64,000 nucleotides of DNA. Origin: Candidatus Kryptobacter tengchongensis. GTDB taxonomy: Bacteria; Bacteroidota; Ignavibacteria; Kryptoniales; Kryptoniaceae. The notes beneath the pieces were generated by a model. That model was not told the DNA's origin and did no database searches. It saw only the letters and a program-made list of their open reading frames with translations. Within the stretch, counting starts at the first letter, position 1; the number at the start of each line of letters is the position of its first letter. The stretch covers positions 62,001 through 126,000 of the forward strand of contig FAON01000004.1 of assembly GCA_001485605.1 (NCBI GenBank), given 5' to 3'. A program made the translations under genes and the position numbers. This document shows positions 9,331 through 17,788 of the stretch, piece by piece.

Positions 9331-9924
9331 TTAAATTAAAGTGCCTTTTTCAGATTGAGCTTCTGGAACAACGATTTTCTTTGTTCCGGGCACAATAACC
9401 GGATAATGAGCTTTGATTTCACCTCTTTTAATCTTCGTTAATTTTGGCTTGAGAGCTTTTAAACGAACAGGGGATAAATAATCAATGAAAAATTTACCAT
9501 ATAAATGATCAACCTCATGCTGAACAACTCTTGCAAGCAATCCCTCGCACTCAATTTCATTTACCTTAAAATCAATATCATGATATCTCAGAACAACCTT
9601 TGCAGGTCTTATTATCTCCGCTCTTATTCCCGGGATACTCAAACAACCTTCTTCCATAACATCTTCTCCACTTGAATAAACTATTTCTGGATTTATTATC
9701 ACCATCCTCTTAAAATCTTTATACTCTTCATAAACCGAAACATCAATCACAGCAAAAGAATAAGGAATCCCAACTTGAGTTGCTGCAAGTCCAATACCAT
9801 CTGCCACTTCCATTGTTTCAAACATATCCTTTAATGTTTCAATAAATCTATCGTCAATCTGCTTTACTTTTTGAGCTGGCTTTTTAAAAATCGGATCACC
9901 GTAAAGATATATCGGTAAAATCAT
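9331..9924 (-). CDS. def: peptide deformylase
   Basis: I set the start at the ATG at 9924 rather than 9936. The GGAGG Shine-Dalgarno sequence overlaps the upstream ATG and lies at proper distance from the second one. The resulting 197-residue protein has all three deformylase motifs: GIGLAATQVG at about 43-52, EGCLS with zinc ligand Cys94, and HEVDH with His136, Glu137 and His140. It removes the formyl group from nascent proteins in the cytoplasm, acting after Fmt encoded just downstream. A basic C-terminal tail of about 30 residues extends beyond the last motif. Confidence 0.96.
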   Translation of the reverse strand: MILPIYLYGDPIFKKPAQKVKQIDDRFIETLKDMFETMEVADGIGLAATQVGIPYSFAVIDVSVYEEYKDFKRMVIINPEIVYSSGEDVMEEGCLSIPGIRAEIIRPAKVVLRYHDIDFKVNEIECEGLLARVVQHEVDHLYGKFFIDYLSPVRLKALKPKLTKIKRGEIKAHYPVIVPGTKKIVVPEAQSEKGTLI

Positions 9925-9944
9925 CACTGCCTCCATTGATTTTT

Positions 9945-11381
9945 TTAACTTTCATGAGTGGCTCGTTTAACAGGAATTCTTTCAAGAGCAGTTTTAATCC
10001 TTCTTATTGTTGTTTCTTTTCCAAGTGTTTCCATCACATCAAAAAGCCCAGGACTTACCCTCATACCTGTAATTGCTAATCTTATCGGGTGTATTAACTC
10101 GGAAGCTTTTATACCCTTTTCATTTGCAAAACTTCGTAATTCCCTCTCTAAAATGGATGCAGTAAAATCATCAATCTTCGTTAATCTCTCGGTAAATTCA
10201 ATTAAAAGCTCATCGGTATTAAACTTCCAGTATTTTTCAATTCCTTCACTGTCGTAATTACTTGGGTCTTCAAAGAAATATCTTCCAAAAGTAATGAAAT
10301 CTTCAATAGTTTTGACTCTGTCTTTCATCAAAGATATAACTTTTAAAAGATATGTTTCATCATCAAATTTGTAACCATATCTTTCCACAAACGGTTTTAC
10401 GAATTTCAAAAGTTCTATATTTTCTTTCTTTCGTATATATTCACTATTCATCCACTCAAGTTTCGCCTGATCAAAAATAGCGCTTTTCCTTTGAATTTTC
10501 GTTATGTCAAAAGCCTCTATTAACTCATTAAGGCTCATTATCTCTCTGTTATCTCCCGGTGACCAACCGAGTAAACAAAGATAATTGAACATTGCATCTG
10601 GAAGGAAACCCTTATCTCTATATTCTATAACAGCGGTCGCACCATGTCTTTTGCTCAACCTTTTTTTATCAGGTCCGAGTATCAACGGAACATGAGCAAA
10701 AACAGGTATATCCCATCCAAGCGCCTGATAGATTAAAATTTGCTTTGGAGTATTTGAGATATGATCGTCACCTCGGATTACGTGCGTGATTTCCATATTA
10801 TGATCATCAACAACAACAGCCATATTATAGACTGGCGTGTTATCAGATCTTAAAATTATAAAATCATCAATTTCTGAATTTTTAAACCTTATTTCACCAT
10901 GAACAACATCCCAAAAAACAGTTTCACCTTCGGGCACCTTGAACCTTATCGTTCTACTTCGCCCTTCCCTTTCATATTTTAACTTCTCTTGTTCACTCAA
11001 ATAGAGGCATTTTCTGTCATATTTATACGGTACCCTATTTTCTTCCGCTTCCTTTCTTTTCGCTTCAAGTTCTTCTTCAGTGCAGTAACAAAAATAAGCA
11101 TAACCTCTTTTCACAAGTTCATAACACGCAGATATATGCTCATTTATGTGATGTGATTGAAAATAAATTTCATCATCCCAATCTATCCCAAGCCATTTCA
11201 ATCCGTCAATGATAGATTGCACCATCTCCTCACTTGAGCGTTCTTTATCTGTGTCTTCTATTCTTAAGTAAAAATAACCTTTATTTTTTCGGGAGTAAAG
11301 CCAATTAAAAATTGCAGTTCTTGCTCCTCCTATGTGTAGGTGTCCTGTTGGACTTGGGGCAAATCTTGTTTTTGTTTTCAA
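9945..11381 (-). CDS. gltX: glutamyl-tRNA synthetase
   Basis: The 478-residue class I synthetase has FAPSPTGHLHIGGART at the N-terminus (the HIGH equivalent is HIGG at 16-19), a central HVIRGDDHISNTPKQ segment and the KMSKS equivalent in KKRLSKRHGA. The C-terminal anticodon-binding helical domain is present. The only credible start is a TTG at 11381. It has no Shine-Dalgarno sequence and is directly preceded by an 11-base motif also found before two other genes. It charges tRNA-Glu, encoded at 42253-42325. It lies in operon order trpB2, gltX, def, fmt. No gatCAB genes are visible here to say whether it is non-discriminating. Confidence 0.97.
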   Translation of the reverse strand: MKTKTRFAPSPTGHLHIGGARTAIFNWLYSRKNKGYFYLRIEDTDKERSSEEMVQSIIDGLKWLGIDWDDEIYFQSHHINEHISACYELVKRGYAYFCYCTEEELEAKRKEAEENRVPYKYDRKCLYLSEQEKLKYEREGRSRTIRFKVPEGETVFWDVVHGEIRFKNSEIDDFIILRSDNTPVYNMAVVVDDHNMEITHVIRGDDHISNTPKQILIYQALGWDIPVFAHVPLILGPDKKRLSKRHGATAVIEYRDKGFLPDAMFNYLCLLGWSPGDNREIMSLNELIEAFDITKIQRKSAIFDQAKLEWMNSEYIRKKENIELLKFVKPFVERYGYKFDDETYLLKVISLMKDRVKTIEDFITFGRYFFEDPSNYDSEGIEKYWKFNTDELLIEFTERLTKIDDFTASILERELRSFANEKGIKASELIHPIRLAITGMRVSPGLFDVMETLGKETTIRRIKTALERIPVKRATHES

Positions 11382-11392
11382 TTTGCAATAAC
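11382..11392 (-). repeat. GTTATTGCAAA motif, copy abutting gltX start
   Basis: The motif is immediately adjacent to the TTG start of gltX. No Shine-Dalgarno sequence is present, so the motif may take part in initiation, processing or transcription. It is identical to the copies at 13790-13800 and 20527-20537. Confidence 0.5.
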
Positions 11393-11414
11393 GAGTTAAT
11401 TTTTATTTTTTAAA

Positions 11415-12803
11415 TCAAGGCTTAGGATATGAGGAAAGTTTTCGCGTTAGCTCATTAACATCCTCGTCAGTCAAAACCACATCTTCAAGAACGCCTAAAA
11501 TATAATCATTATAAGCACTCATATCAAAAAATCCATGACCAGATAAATTGAAAAGTATAACTTCTTCTTTTTTCTCTTTCCTTGCCCTTATAGCCTCGTC
11601 TATAACTGCTCTTATCGCATGTGCTGATTCTGGCGCTGGAACTATTCCCTCAGTCTGGAAAAACTTCATAGCCGCATCAAAGATTTCATTTTGAGTATAA
11701 GCCCTTGCTTCAACAAATCCATCAGCATATAACTTACTTATAATCGGGCTCATTCCATGATACCTTAAACCACCAGCATGAATCCTTGGTGGGATGAAAT
11801 CATGACCAAGCGTATACATTGGAAGAAGGGGTGTTAATTTACTTGTATCTCCATAATCATAACTGTAAATTCCTTTAGTTAGAGTTGGACATGCCGCTGG
11901 CTCAACCGCTATTAAACGAAGTGATTTTCTTTTTTCATAAAATTTATCAAGCAAAAATGGAAAAGCAAGCCCTGCAAAATTTGAACCCCCACCGACACAA
12001 CCTATAACTATGGTTGGATATTCTTCAACCTTGTCAAGTTGTTTTTTTGCCTCAAGACCGATGATCGTTTGATGGAGAAGGACATGGTTTAAAACACTTC
12101 CAAGCGAATACTTCGTTTTATCATCGGAGATAGCAACTTCAATTGCCTCACTTATAGCTATTCCCAAACTTCCAGGGGAATCTGGGGTTGATTCAAGGAT
12201 TTTCCTCCCAACTTGTGTTTCCTTACTTGGGCTTGGAACGACATCCGCCCCCCACATCTGCATGAGAACCTTTCTATACGGTTTCTGTTCATAGCTTGCG
12301 CGAACCATGAAAACTTTACATTTTAAACCAAAGTAGCTACATGCGAAAGCTAATGCGCTTCCCCACTGCCCTGCTCCTGTTTCAGTTGTCAATTGCTCAA
12401 CACCTTCAATCTTGTTATAATATGCCTGCGCAACCGCTGTGTTCGGCTTATGGCTACCAGATGGGCTTACGCCCTCATATTTATAATAAATTCTTGCCGG
12501 TGTCTCAAGCGCTTCCTCAAGAAACCTTGCTCTCACAACAGGTGTTGGCCTCCACAACAGGTAAACTTTCAAAACCTCCTCAGGTATATCTATCCACTGT
12601 TTTTCGCTTAGCTCCTGTTCAATCAAACCCTTGGCAAAGATAACTGCAAGCTCATCAATTGAGATAGGTTCAGCTGTTTTGGGATTAAGTGGTGGCTTTG
12701 GCTTTTCAGGCATATCGTGAAGTATATTATACCACCGCTTTGGAATATCGCGCTCACTCAAATAAATACGATTACTTTGCAAGCCTACTCGCTTTTTTCT
12801 CAT
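11415..12803 (-). CDS. trpB2: tryptophan synthase beta chain-like protein (TrpB2 type)
   Basis: The 462 residues contain the fold-type II PLP motif SGSHKPN, with the Schiff-base Lys119. [10 protein letters not shown] follows around 140 and the glycine loop [10 protein letters not shown] around 268. Length and the long N-terminal extension match the TrpB2 branch, common in archaea and thermophilic bacteria, rather than TrpB1, which pairs with TrpA. No trpA or other trp gene is nearby, which fits a stand-alone indole-salvage or serine-deaminating role (inference). It sits 33 bases upstream of gltX and 13 bases after the nuclease gene, with the same direction. Confidence 0.92.
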   Translation of the reverse strand: MRKKRVGLQSNRIYLSERDIPKRWYNILHDMPEKPKPPLNPKTAEPISIDELAVIFAKGLIEQELSEKQWIDIPEEVLKVYLLWRPTPVVRARFLEEALETPARIYYKYEGVSPSGSHKPNTAVAQAYYNKIEGVEQLTTETGAGQWGSALAFACSYFGLKCKVFMVRASYEQKPYRKVLMQMWGADVVPSPSKETQVGRKILESTPDSPGSLGIAISEAIEVAISDDKTKYSLGSVLNHVLLHQTIIGLEAKKQLDKVEEYPTIVIGCVGGGSNFAGLAFPFLLDKFYEKRKSLRLIAVEPAACPTLTKGIYSYDYGDTSKLTPLLPMYTLGHDFIPPRIHAGGLRYHGMSPIISKLYADGFVEARAYTQNEIFDAAMKFFQTEGIVPAPESAHAIRAVIDEAIRARKEKKEEVILFNLSGHGFFDMSAYNDYILGVLEDVVLTDEDVNELTRKLSSYPKP

Positions 12804-12816
12804 TTCACATTGAATT

Positions 12817-13773
12817 TTATTTATATTTTAATGATTCAGCCATCGCTGTCAACCATAAAGTGGCAAGCCTAACGGAAGCCAAGGTCATCCTGCCGTGGAC
12901 AACTTCACCCAATTTTTTTGACATAATTGAATAATACTCATCTGAATAAATATATCTCGTCCTACCGTTTCTCTTCTCAACCCTATAAAGCTTCTCAGGT
13001 GGAATTTGACTTTTCGCATAATTATCAGCACTTAAAATCTCCTCAAGAAATCTATAACTTTCAAGAACAATGTCAAATGCAAATTTGACCCTGTCTTTTA
13101 TGATTGAACTTTCCTTCAAATTTTCTTTAATTTTCTTTATATCAAATTTTAACTCATCGTTTTGCATCATATATCGGACAAGCTCTGTTTCAAATCTTGA
13201 ATGAATCCCAGGCTGACCTGTTAGCTGACCATCGTAATTTTCAGTTACATGAAGGGGCTGATGTGCATCTTCCACATAATGAGCAAGCCATGAAAGATAC
13301 TTTAACATTTTATCCCTCTCCCATTTGGAAATTGAATAAGCCAAACTGTCCGTAAAATCACTTATCCTCCACGGAAGCAAACCGTTTTTCTGCACCGTCT
13401 CAAAACCAAACTTCTCTATTGCCTTCTGCTTATCTCTTGGCAGTTCATCAAATGGATATTTACCATACCTGTCAATGTCAATGAAATGATTAAATTGTTC
13501 CTCCTTATCCTCATTTCTTATCATATCTGGCTCAATACATCTTTCAATTATTATACTTCTGTTTTCAGAAAGAAATTTCTTTAGCGAGTTTAACTTTGAT
13601 TGGTCAATTCCATTAAATTCATCAATACTTAAAATCAAATCAATGGCGAGTTCAGTTATCTTCTTATGAGCATCAAATCCCCAAGATTGCGCATTTTGAA
13701 ATTTGAGGACAAAGAAAATTAAAATGACGGAGATAAAATAAACAATAAAGTGAAGGTTTTTATATTTTCGCAT
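12817..13773 (-). CDS. secreted S1/P1 nuclease / zinc phospholipase C family protein
   Basis: The protein has 318 residues with a signal peptide ending in NAQS before Trp31. Cleavage there would give a mature protein starting WGFDAH, which places Trp1 and His6 exactly as the trinuclear-zinc enzymes require. Further ligands are visible: an FNHFIDID segment, then [11 protein letters not shown] (His, +4 Asp, +10 His), then an HSRFE motif (His, +4 Glu). Glu in the last position follows the Bacillus phospholipase C pattern rather than P1 nuclease Asp. The enzyme would act outside the cytoplasmic membrane on nucleic acids or phospholipids. It is the first gene of the long minus-strand chain. Confidence 0.85.
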   Translation of the reverse strand: MRKYKNLHFIVYFISVILIFFVLKFQNAQSWGFDAHKKITELAIDLILSIDEFNGIDQSKLNSLKKFLSENRSIIIERCIEPDMIRNEDKEEQFNHFIDIDRYGKYPFDELPRDKQKAIEKFGFETVQKNGLLPWRISDFTDSLAYSISKWERDKMLKYLSWLAHYVEDAHQPLHVTENYDGQLTGQPGIHSRFETELVRYMMQNDELKFDIKKIKENLKESSIIKDRVKFAFDIVLESYRFLEEILSADNYAKSQIPPEKLYRVEKRNGRTRYIYSDEYYSIMSKKLGEVVHGRMTLASVRLATLWLTAMAESLKYK

Positions 13774-13789
13774 TTTGTAATTTTTTTAG

Positions 13790-13800
13790 TTTGCAATAAC
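13790..13800 (-). repeat. GTTATTGCAAA motif, copy upstream of nuclease gene
   Basis: The 11-base sequence GTTATTGCAAA on the minus strand lies 16 bases upstream of the ATG at 13773, between the terminator of the preceding operon and this gene. The same 11-mer occurs at 11382-11392 and 20527-20537, each time on the coding strand just before a start codon. Function unknown. Confidence 0.5.
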
Positions 13801-13811
13801 GGATAAATGTT

Positions 13812-13837
13812 AAAAAGGTTGCCCAAGATGGGCAACC
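13812..13837 (-). terminator. intrinsic terminator after the sppA-HU-TPR-bS22 operon
   Basis: An 8-bp GC-rich stem GGTTGCCC/GGGCAACC with a five-base loop is followed on the minus strand by TTTTTAAC. It lies 12 bases after the stop of the 31-residue protein gene. Confidence 0.9.
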
Positions 13838-13848
13838 CCAATCATTAA

Positions 13849-13944
13849 TTATCTAATTTTCTTTTTGTGCCTCATCTTTCTTCTTCTCTTTTTCCACTTA
13901 TGTTTGTTCATTTTCTTTTTTCTCTTCTTCCTGAGATTTGGCAT
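13849..13944 (-). CDS. 31-residue basic protein, bS22/mS38 (AURKAIP1/COX24) type
   Basis: This tiny gene has an ATG at 13944, preceded at seven bases by a perfect GGAGGTGA Shine-Dalgarno sequence, and a TAA at 13849. The product is 31 residues, of which about 20 are Lys or Arg, starting MPNLRKKRKKKMNKHKWKKR. The pattern, a short basic helix with the (K/R)KM.KHK..KRRRK signature, is that of the AURKAIP1/COX24 domain. Its members are the mitochondrial mS38 and the actinobacterial bS22 ribosomal proteins. It is therefore likely a small-subunit ribosomal protein at the decoding region (inference from family). It ends the sppA operon and is followed by a strong terminator. Confidence 0.8.
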   Translation of the reverse strand: MPNLRKKRKKKMNKHKWKKRRRKMRHKKKIR

Positions 13945-13975
13945 AATTATTTCACCTCCAAATTAAGTTTTTGTT

Positions 13976-14815
13976 TTAAAATTTGTGCTGTTCCAACATA
14001 CGCTTCGCCTTTTGCGCTACATCAGCAGATGGATTAACATCTATACAACGTTTAAAATAATCTTTTGCTCTCTCAATATTTCCAGATGCTAAATTAACAA
14101 TCCCAAGATTATACAAAGCAAGTTGATGATTTGGAGAATAACTCAGGGCTTTTTCCATTTCTTTGATTGCTTCATCAACACGCCCTAATTCAAAAAGACA
14201 AATTCCCATATCAACCCTCGCATCAGGATCAGTTTCATTTTTCTCAAGATACCTTCGGTAATATTCAACTGCCTGATCAAATATATGAACATCGTGCAAA
14301 AGATTAGCCAACCTTAAAGTTGAAGTCATATCATCGGGATTTGAATTCACCCTTTGACGCAATTTTTCTATTTCAGCCATGATTTCCGTATTAACTTCAG
14401 GATGTTGATGAACATCTGGCTTTGTTTTTTCCTTACGGATTATCCCATAAGCAATCAATCCAACAAAAACAACCACAATTCCAAAATAAAAAACTTGGTA
14501 AAAGGACAATTTTATAAATCCGCCTTTTTTCCTCGGCTTTACCTTCGCTTCTGGTTTTTCCTTCTTAACTGCTTCAGGTTCAGTTATCTTATAATCAATT
14601 TCCACGCTTCTTTTCACTTCGGTTGACACAATCTCTCCGCTCAATTTAGAACCGCAACTAACACAAAATTTATATTCAGGCTGATTTTCAAAACCGCAAA
14701 TTTCACAGATGATAACTTTTGCTTGTTCTTCGCTCAGCCTTGCTCCACATTTGAAGCAAAACTTTGCCTCCTCTGGTAAAATTGTGCCACAAACTTGACA
14801 TTTCTTTTCTGCCAT
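13976..14815 (-). CDS. zinc-ribbon, single-pass membrane, TPR protein
   Basis: The 279 residues fall into three parts. Two zinc ribbons come first, with cysteine pairs at 6/9, 20/23, 37/40 and 51/54. A basic linker and one membrane segment at about 102-125 follow. Then come four or so tetratricopeptide repeats from about 155 to the end, with the usual A..YN.G.......A......A pattern. The layout puts the ribbons on one side of the membrane and the TPR on the other; the basic linker before the segment suggests the ribbons stay in the cytoplasm. TPRs usually scaffold protein complexes; partners are unknown. It lies between the HU-like gene and the bS22-like gene. Confidence 0.75.
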   Translation of the reverse strand: MAEKKCQVCGTILPEEAKFCFKCGARLSEEQAKVIICEICGFENQPEYKFCVSCGSKLSGEIVSTEVKRSVEIDYKITEPEAVKKEKPEAKVKPRKKGGFIKLSFYQVFYFGIVVVFVGLIAYGIIRKEKTKPDVHQHPEVNTEIMAEIEKLRQRVNSNPDDMTSTLRLANLLHDVHIFDQAVEYYRRYLEKNETDPDARVDMGICLFELGRVDEAIKEMEKALSYSPNHQLALYNLGIVNLASGNIERAKDYFKRCIDVNPSADVAQKAKRMLEQHKF

Positions 14816-14828
14816 AGTTAAATATAGT

Positions 14829-15170
14829 TTAGTTTAAACTTTCACCTTCACCCTGGTTCTTGATACCCTTCTCCTCAAGGATTTTGTCACGCAAACTTTC
14901 AATGACCATCTGTTTAAATTCTCTTGTCGGTTTAAAATCGGGAACATACCTATCATCAAGTGGAACTATCTCGCCTTTCTTCGGATTTCGTGCAATTCTT
15001 GCCTTCCTTTTAACAACTCTGAATGTCCCGAATCCTCTTATTTGAACATAATCACCTTTTTTAAGTGAATCCATGATTATTGCGATAGCTCCATCAATTA
15101 CCCTCTCAACCTCTTCAACTGTTAAGCCAATTTGTTCCGCCAGAATTCGGACAAGTTCTGTTTTTGTCAA
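14829..15170 (-). CDS. HU/IHF-family DNA-binding protein
   Basis: The 113-residue protein has the HU fold throughout: an N-terminal MTKTELVRILAEQ dimerisation helix, the core GFGTFRV strand at about 46-52 and the minor-groove arm starting RKARIARNPKKGE with its intercalating proline. The C-terminal tail is about 20 residues longer than in E. coli HU and ends in charged residues. It bends and compacts DNA. It lies 15 bases after sppA and is probably cotranscribed with it. Confidence 0.93.
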   Translation of the reverse strand: MTKTELVRILAEQIGLTVEEVERVIDGAIAIIMDSLKKGDYVQIRGFGTFRVVKRKARIARNPKKGEIVPLDDRYVPDFKPTREFKQMVIESLRDKILEEKGIKNQGEGESLN

Positions 15171-15185
15171 TTTCTAATCCTAATT

Positions 15186-16103
15186 TTATTTTAAAATAAA
15201 TTCACTTCTATATTGCAAAATAGGTTGGTTTAGAAGCAAACTTTTTATCTCCTCAATATTTTCAAGAGTTTTTGACTCCAAGAGAATATCCATAAGTCCA
15301 GTTTTTTTCTTCTCTTTGACAATTTTTGGCTCACCTTTTATCCCAGCCATATTAGCAGCGATTTTTATAGCATCCTCAAGTGTTCCAAGTGTATCAACAA
15401 GCCCTATTTCAAACGCTTGTCTTCCTGTAAAGATTCTTCCATCAGCGATTTTTAAAACATCTTCCTTTTTCATCCTCCTCTCATCAGCGACATGATTCAC
15501 AAATTGTTCATATACATCGTTTATCACACCCTGAAAATATCTTTTTTCTTCATCTGTTAACCCGCGATATGGATTCCCCGAATCTTTAAATTTTCCACTT
15601 TTTATAATCTCAAATTCAACTCCAATTTTATCAAGCAATTTTCGCAGGTTTGGGAACTGTGCAATCACGCCTATACTCCCAGTTATAGTCCCCGGGTTTG
15701 CAACGATTTTGCTTCCACCAAGGGAAACATAATAACCCCCGCTTGCTGCAACAGAACCCATTGAAACAACCACAGGTTTTTTCTCTCTTGCCTTTTTCAA
15801 CTCCTGATATATTTCCTCGCTTGCAGAAACACCACCACCTGGAGAATCAACATAGAAAACGATCGCTTTAACCCTTGAACTTTTCACATATTTTTTAATT
15901 TGTTTGACTATATCTTCCGAGCTCAATATAACTCCCTTCAATTCAATCAAAGCAACCTTATCCTTGCCAGTATCAGTTTCCTCATCTTCAGAAACAGGTT
16001 TTAGTGAACTCACAAGTGTAAAAAAACCAAGCGACACAAATAAAACTGATAGTGCCAATATAATTCCAATTATTCCGAGAAACCATCTCGCTTCTTTGCT
16101 CAT
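15186..16103 (-). CDS. sppA: signal peptide peptidase SppA, short form
   Basis: The 305-residue membrane-anchored serine protease has one N-terminal membrane segment at about 8-34. The catalytic Ser121 lies in GSVAASGGYY and the general base Lys173 in SGKFKDSG, 52 residues later as in the Bacillus short form. A VDSPGG segment at 85-90 and ITGSIGV at 140-146 are also typical. It degrades signal peptides left in the membrane. It heads the sppA, HU, TPR, bS22 operon and has a good -35/-10 promoter at 16135-16163 just upstream. Confidence 0.94.
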   Translation of the reverse strand: MSKEARWFLGIIGIILALSVLFVSLGFFTLVSSLKPVSEDEETDTGKDKVALIELKGVILSSEDIVKQIKKYVKSSRVKAIVFYVDSPGGGVSASEEIYQELKKAREKKPVVVSMGSVAASGGYYVSLGGSKIVANPGTITGSIGVIAQFPNLRKLLDKIGVEFEIIKSGKFKDSGNPYRGLTDEEKRYFQGVINDVYEQFVNHVADERRMKKEDVLKIADGRIFTGRQAFEIGLVDTLGTLEDAIKIAANMAGIKGEPKIVKEKKKTGLMDILLESKTLENIEEIKSLLLNQPILQYRSEFILK

Positions 16104-16134
16104 GTTCAGACGATATTTATTTTAATCTTGATAA

Positions 16135-16163
16135 ATTTTACAAAAAATTTAATTAAAAATCAA
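16135..16163 (-). promoter_or_regulatory. predicted sigma-70-type promoter for sppA
   Basis: On the minus strand, TTGATT (16163-16158) and TAAAAT (16140-16135) are separated by exactly 17 bases, about 30 bases before the sppA start codon. Confidence 0.6.
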
Positions 16164-16221
16164 TTAAAAAATTTCAACCGAAACAAGAGACCGAAGGGCA
16201 AATTTAGGTAGATTATTTTGC

Positions 16222-17787
16222 GTGAGATATACAAAACTTGTATATTTTCTTAAAAACAAAGTTTTCTCAACTTGCATTAACGAATCTATGTCAGAAAAAA
16301 TTTTTAATTACCTAACCAAAATACTTGACCCCGAATCGGCAAGACTCGTGTTAAAGATGTATAAACTTAATATACCGCTTACAATTAGAACTAACACGCT
16401 TAAAATATCTTCCTCAAAATTAAAAGAACGCCTTGAAAGCAAAGGCTTTAAACTTCGTGAAATTGCTTTCATTCCAGATTCATTCATTGTAGTTGAAGAG
16501 CCTTTCCCTATTTCAAAAACACTTGAGCATTTTGCTGGTTTTTTCTACATGCAAAGTCTATCCTCAATGCTTCCTTCTCTTGCTCTTGAGCCAGAGCCAG
16601 ATGAATTCGTACTTGATATCGCCTCAGCTCCGGGTTCAAAAACGACACATATAGCGCAACTTATGAAAAACACAGGGATAATTATCGCAAATGATATCTC
16701 CTTTGAGAGATTGAAAGTTGTCGCTCATCAGATAGAACGACTCGGAATCTTGAACACTGCCATAACCTCAATTGATGGGAATAGATTTGGGAATCTTCTT
16801 CCTGAAGTTTTTGATCGTGCCCTCGTGGATGCCCCATGTTCAGCCCTTGGAATAATATCAAAGTCAAATGAAGTTTTAACCTGGTGGAACATTGATGAAG
16901 TTAGACGATTGAGCAACAAGCAATACCAGCTTCTTACAAGCGCAATCAAATCCGTAAAACCTGACGGAGTTATAGTTTATTCAACCTGCACTTTAACCGT
17001 TGAAGAGAATGAGCTGATGATAGATTCAGTTTTAAAAAAATTCCCCCTTGAAATTGAGGAAATAAATTATAAGACGGTTGATTTTGATGAAGGAATAACT
17101 TTTTATGATGGGCTTCCGCTTGATGAAAGACTAAAAAAAGCTGTTAGAATTTATCCGTTTAAATCAAATACGGAAGGTTTCTTCATAGCAAGGTTAAGGA
17201 AAACCGATTCAACTTTTTCTAAATCCCCTGAATTTTCCGATATAGGTAATAGAGTATCTCACGAAAAAATGCGTTTTTTAACCGCCGATGATAAAGATTT
17301 AAAAGAAGCGCTTAAATTCTTAACTGATGAATTCGGAATTGACGAAAATATATGGAGTAAATTTGTATATTATTTCAAGAATGATGAGATATGGTTTTGC
17401 TCACCTGGATGGAAAAAATTCCTAACACTTGATTTTTCAGGCATAGATAAAAATTTCAAGCATCACCTTATGTCAAGCATAATTCAGAGAGTTGGGCTGA
17501 AACTTGCAAAATCAGTTAAAAAAGCGCAGTGGAAAATTTCAACAAGTGCGCTTCAAATTTTATCACCATTCGTTGTTAAAAATATAATTGAACTTCAAAA
17601 CGAAGATCAAGCACGCATCTTCATAAATGGCGGGGTTGTCAAAAACCCAGATTTGAACTTTAGACCTGGCACATATACAGCCGTAAATTTTGACGGAATA
17701 ACGCTCGGTTGCGGGCTCGTGACAAAGGAAGGATTGAAAAGTCAAATTCCAAAAGGAAGACGAACCGTGGAGGTTGAGGTGATGTGA
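16222..17787 (+). CDS. 16S rRNA m5C methyltransferase, NOL1/NOP2/Sun (RsmB/RsmF type)
   Basis: The reading frame from the GTG at 16222 gives 521 residues. An ATG at 16288 is an equally good or better start, since homologous sequence begins about there (MSEKIFNYLTKIL). The SAM-binding motif is LDIASAPGSKTT at 131-142. The two catalytic cysteines are Cys206 in DAPCSALG and Cys256 in STCTL. The last 190 residues form an extra domain as in RsmF/YebU, probably helping rRNA recognition. It methylates cytosine-5 in 16S rRNA. The DNA polymerase gene follows by a single base, so the two are likely cotranscribed. Confidence 0.9.
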   Translation: MRYTKLVYFLKNKVFSTCINESMSEKIFNYLTKILDPESARLVLKMYKLNIPLTIRTNTLKISSSKLKERLESKGFKLREIAFIPDSFIVVEEPFPISKTLEHFAGFFYMQSLSSMLPSLALEPEPDEFVLDIASAPGSKTTHIAQLMKNTGIIIANDISFERLKVVAHQIERLGILNTAITSIDGNRFGNLLPEVFDRALVDAPCSALGIISKSNEVLTWWNIDEVRRLSNKQYQLLTSAIKSVKPDGVIVYSTCTLTVEENELMIDSVLKKFPLEIEEINYKTVDFDEGITFYDGLPLDERLKKAVRIYPFKSNTEGFFIARLRKTDSTFSKSPEFSDIGNRVSHEKMRFLTADDKDLKEALKFLTDEFGIDENIWSKFVYYFKNDEIWFCSPGWKKFLTLDFSGIDKNFKHHLMSSIIQRVGLKLAKSVKKAQWKISTSALQILSPFVVKNIIELQNEDQARIFINGGVVKNPDLNFRPGTYTAVNFDGITLGCGLVTKEGLKSQIPKGRRTVEVEVM

Positions 17788-17788
17788 A

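Noticed and set aside
12341-12643. Plus-strand frames inside the trpB2 gene
   Set aside because: They are opposite a well-supported PLP enzyme gene and show no family features.
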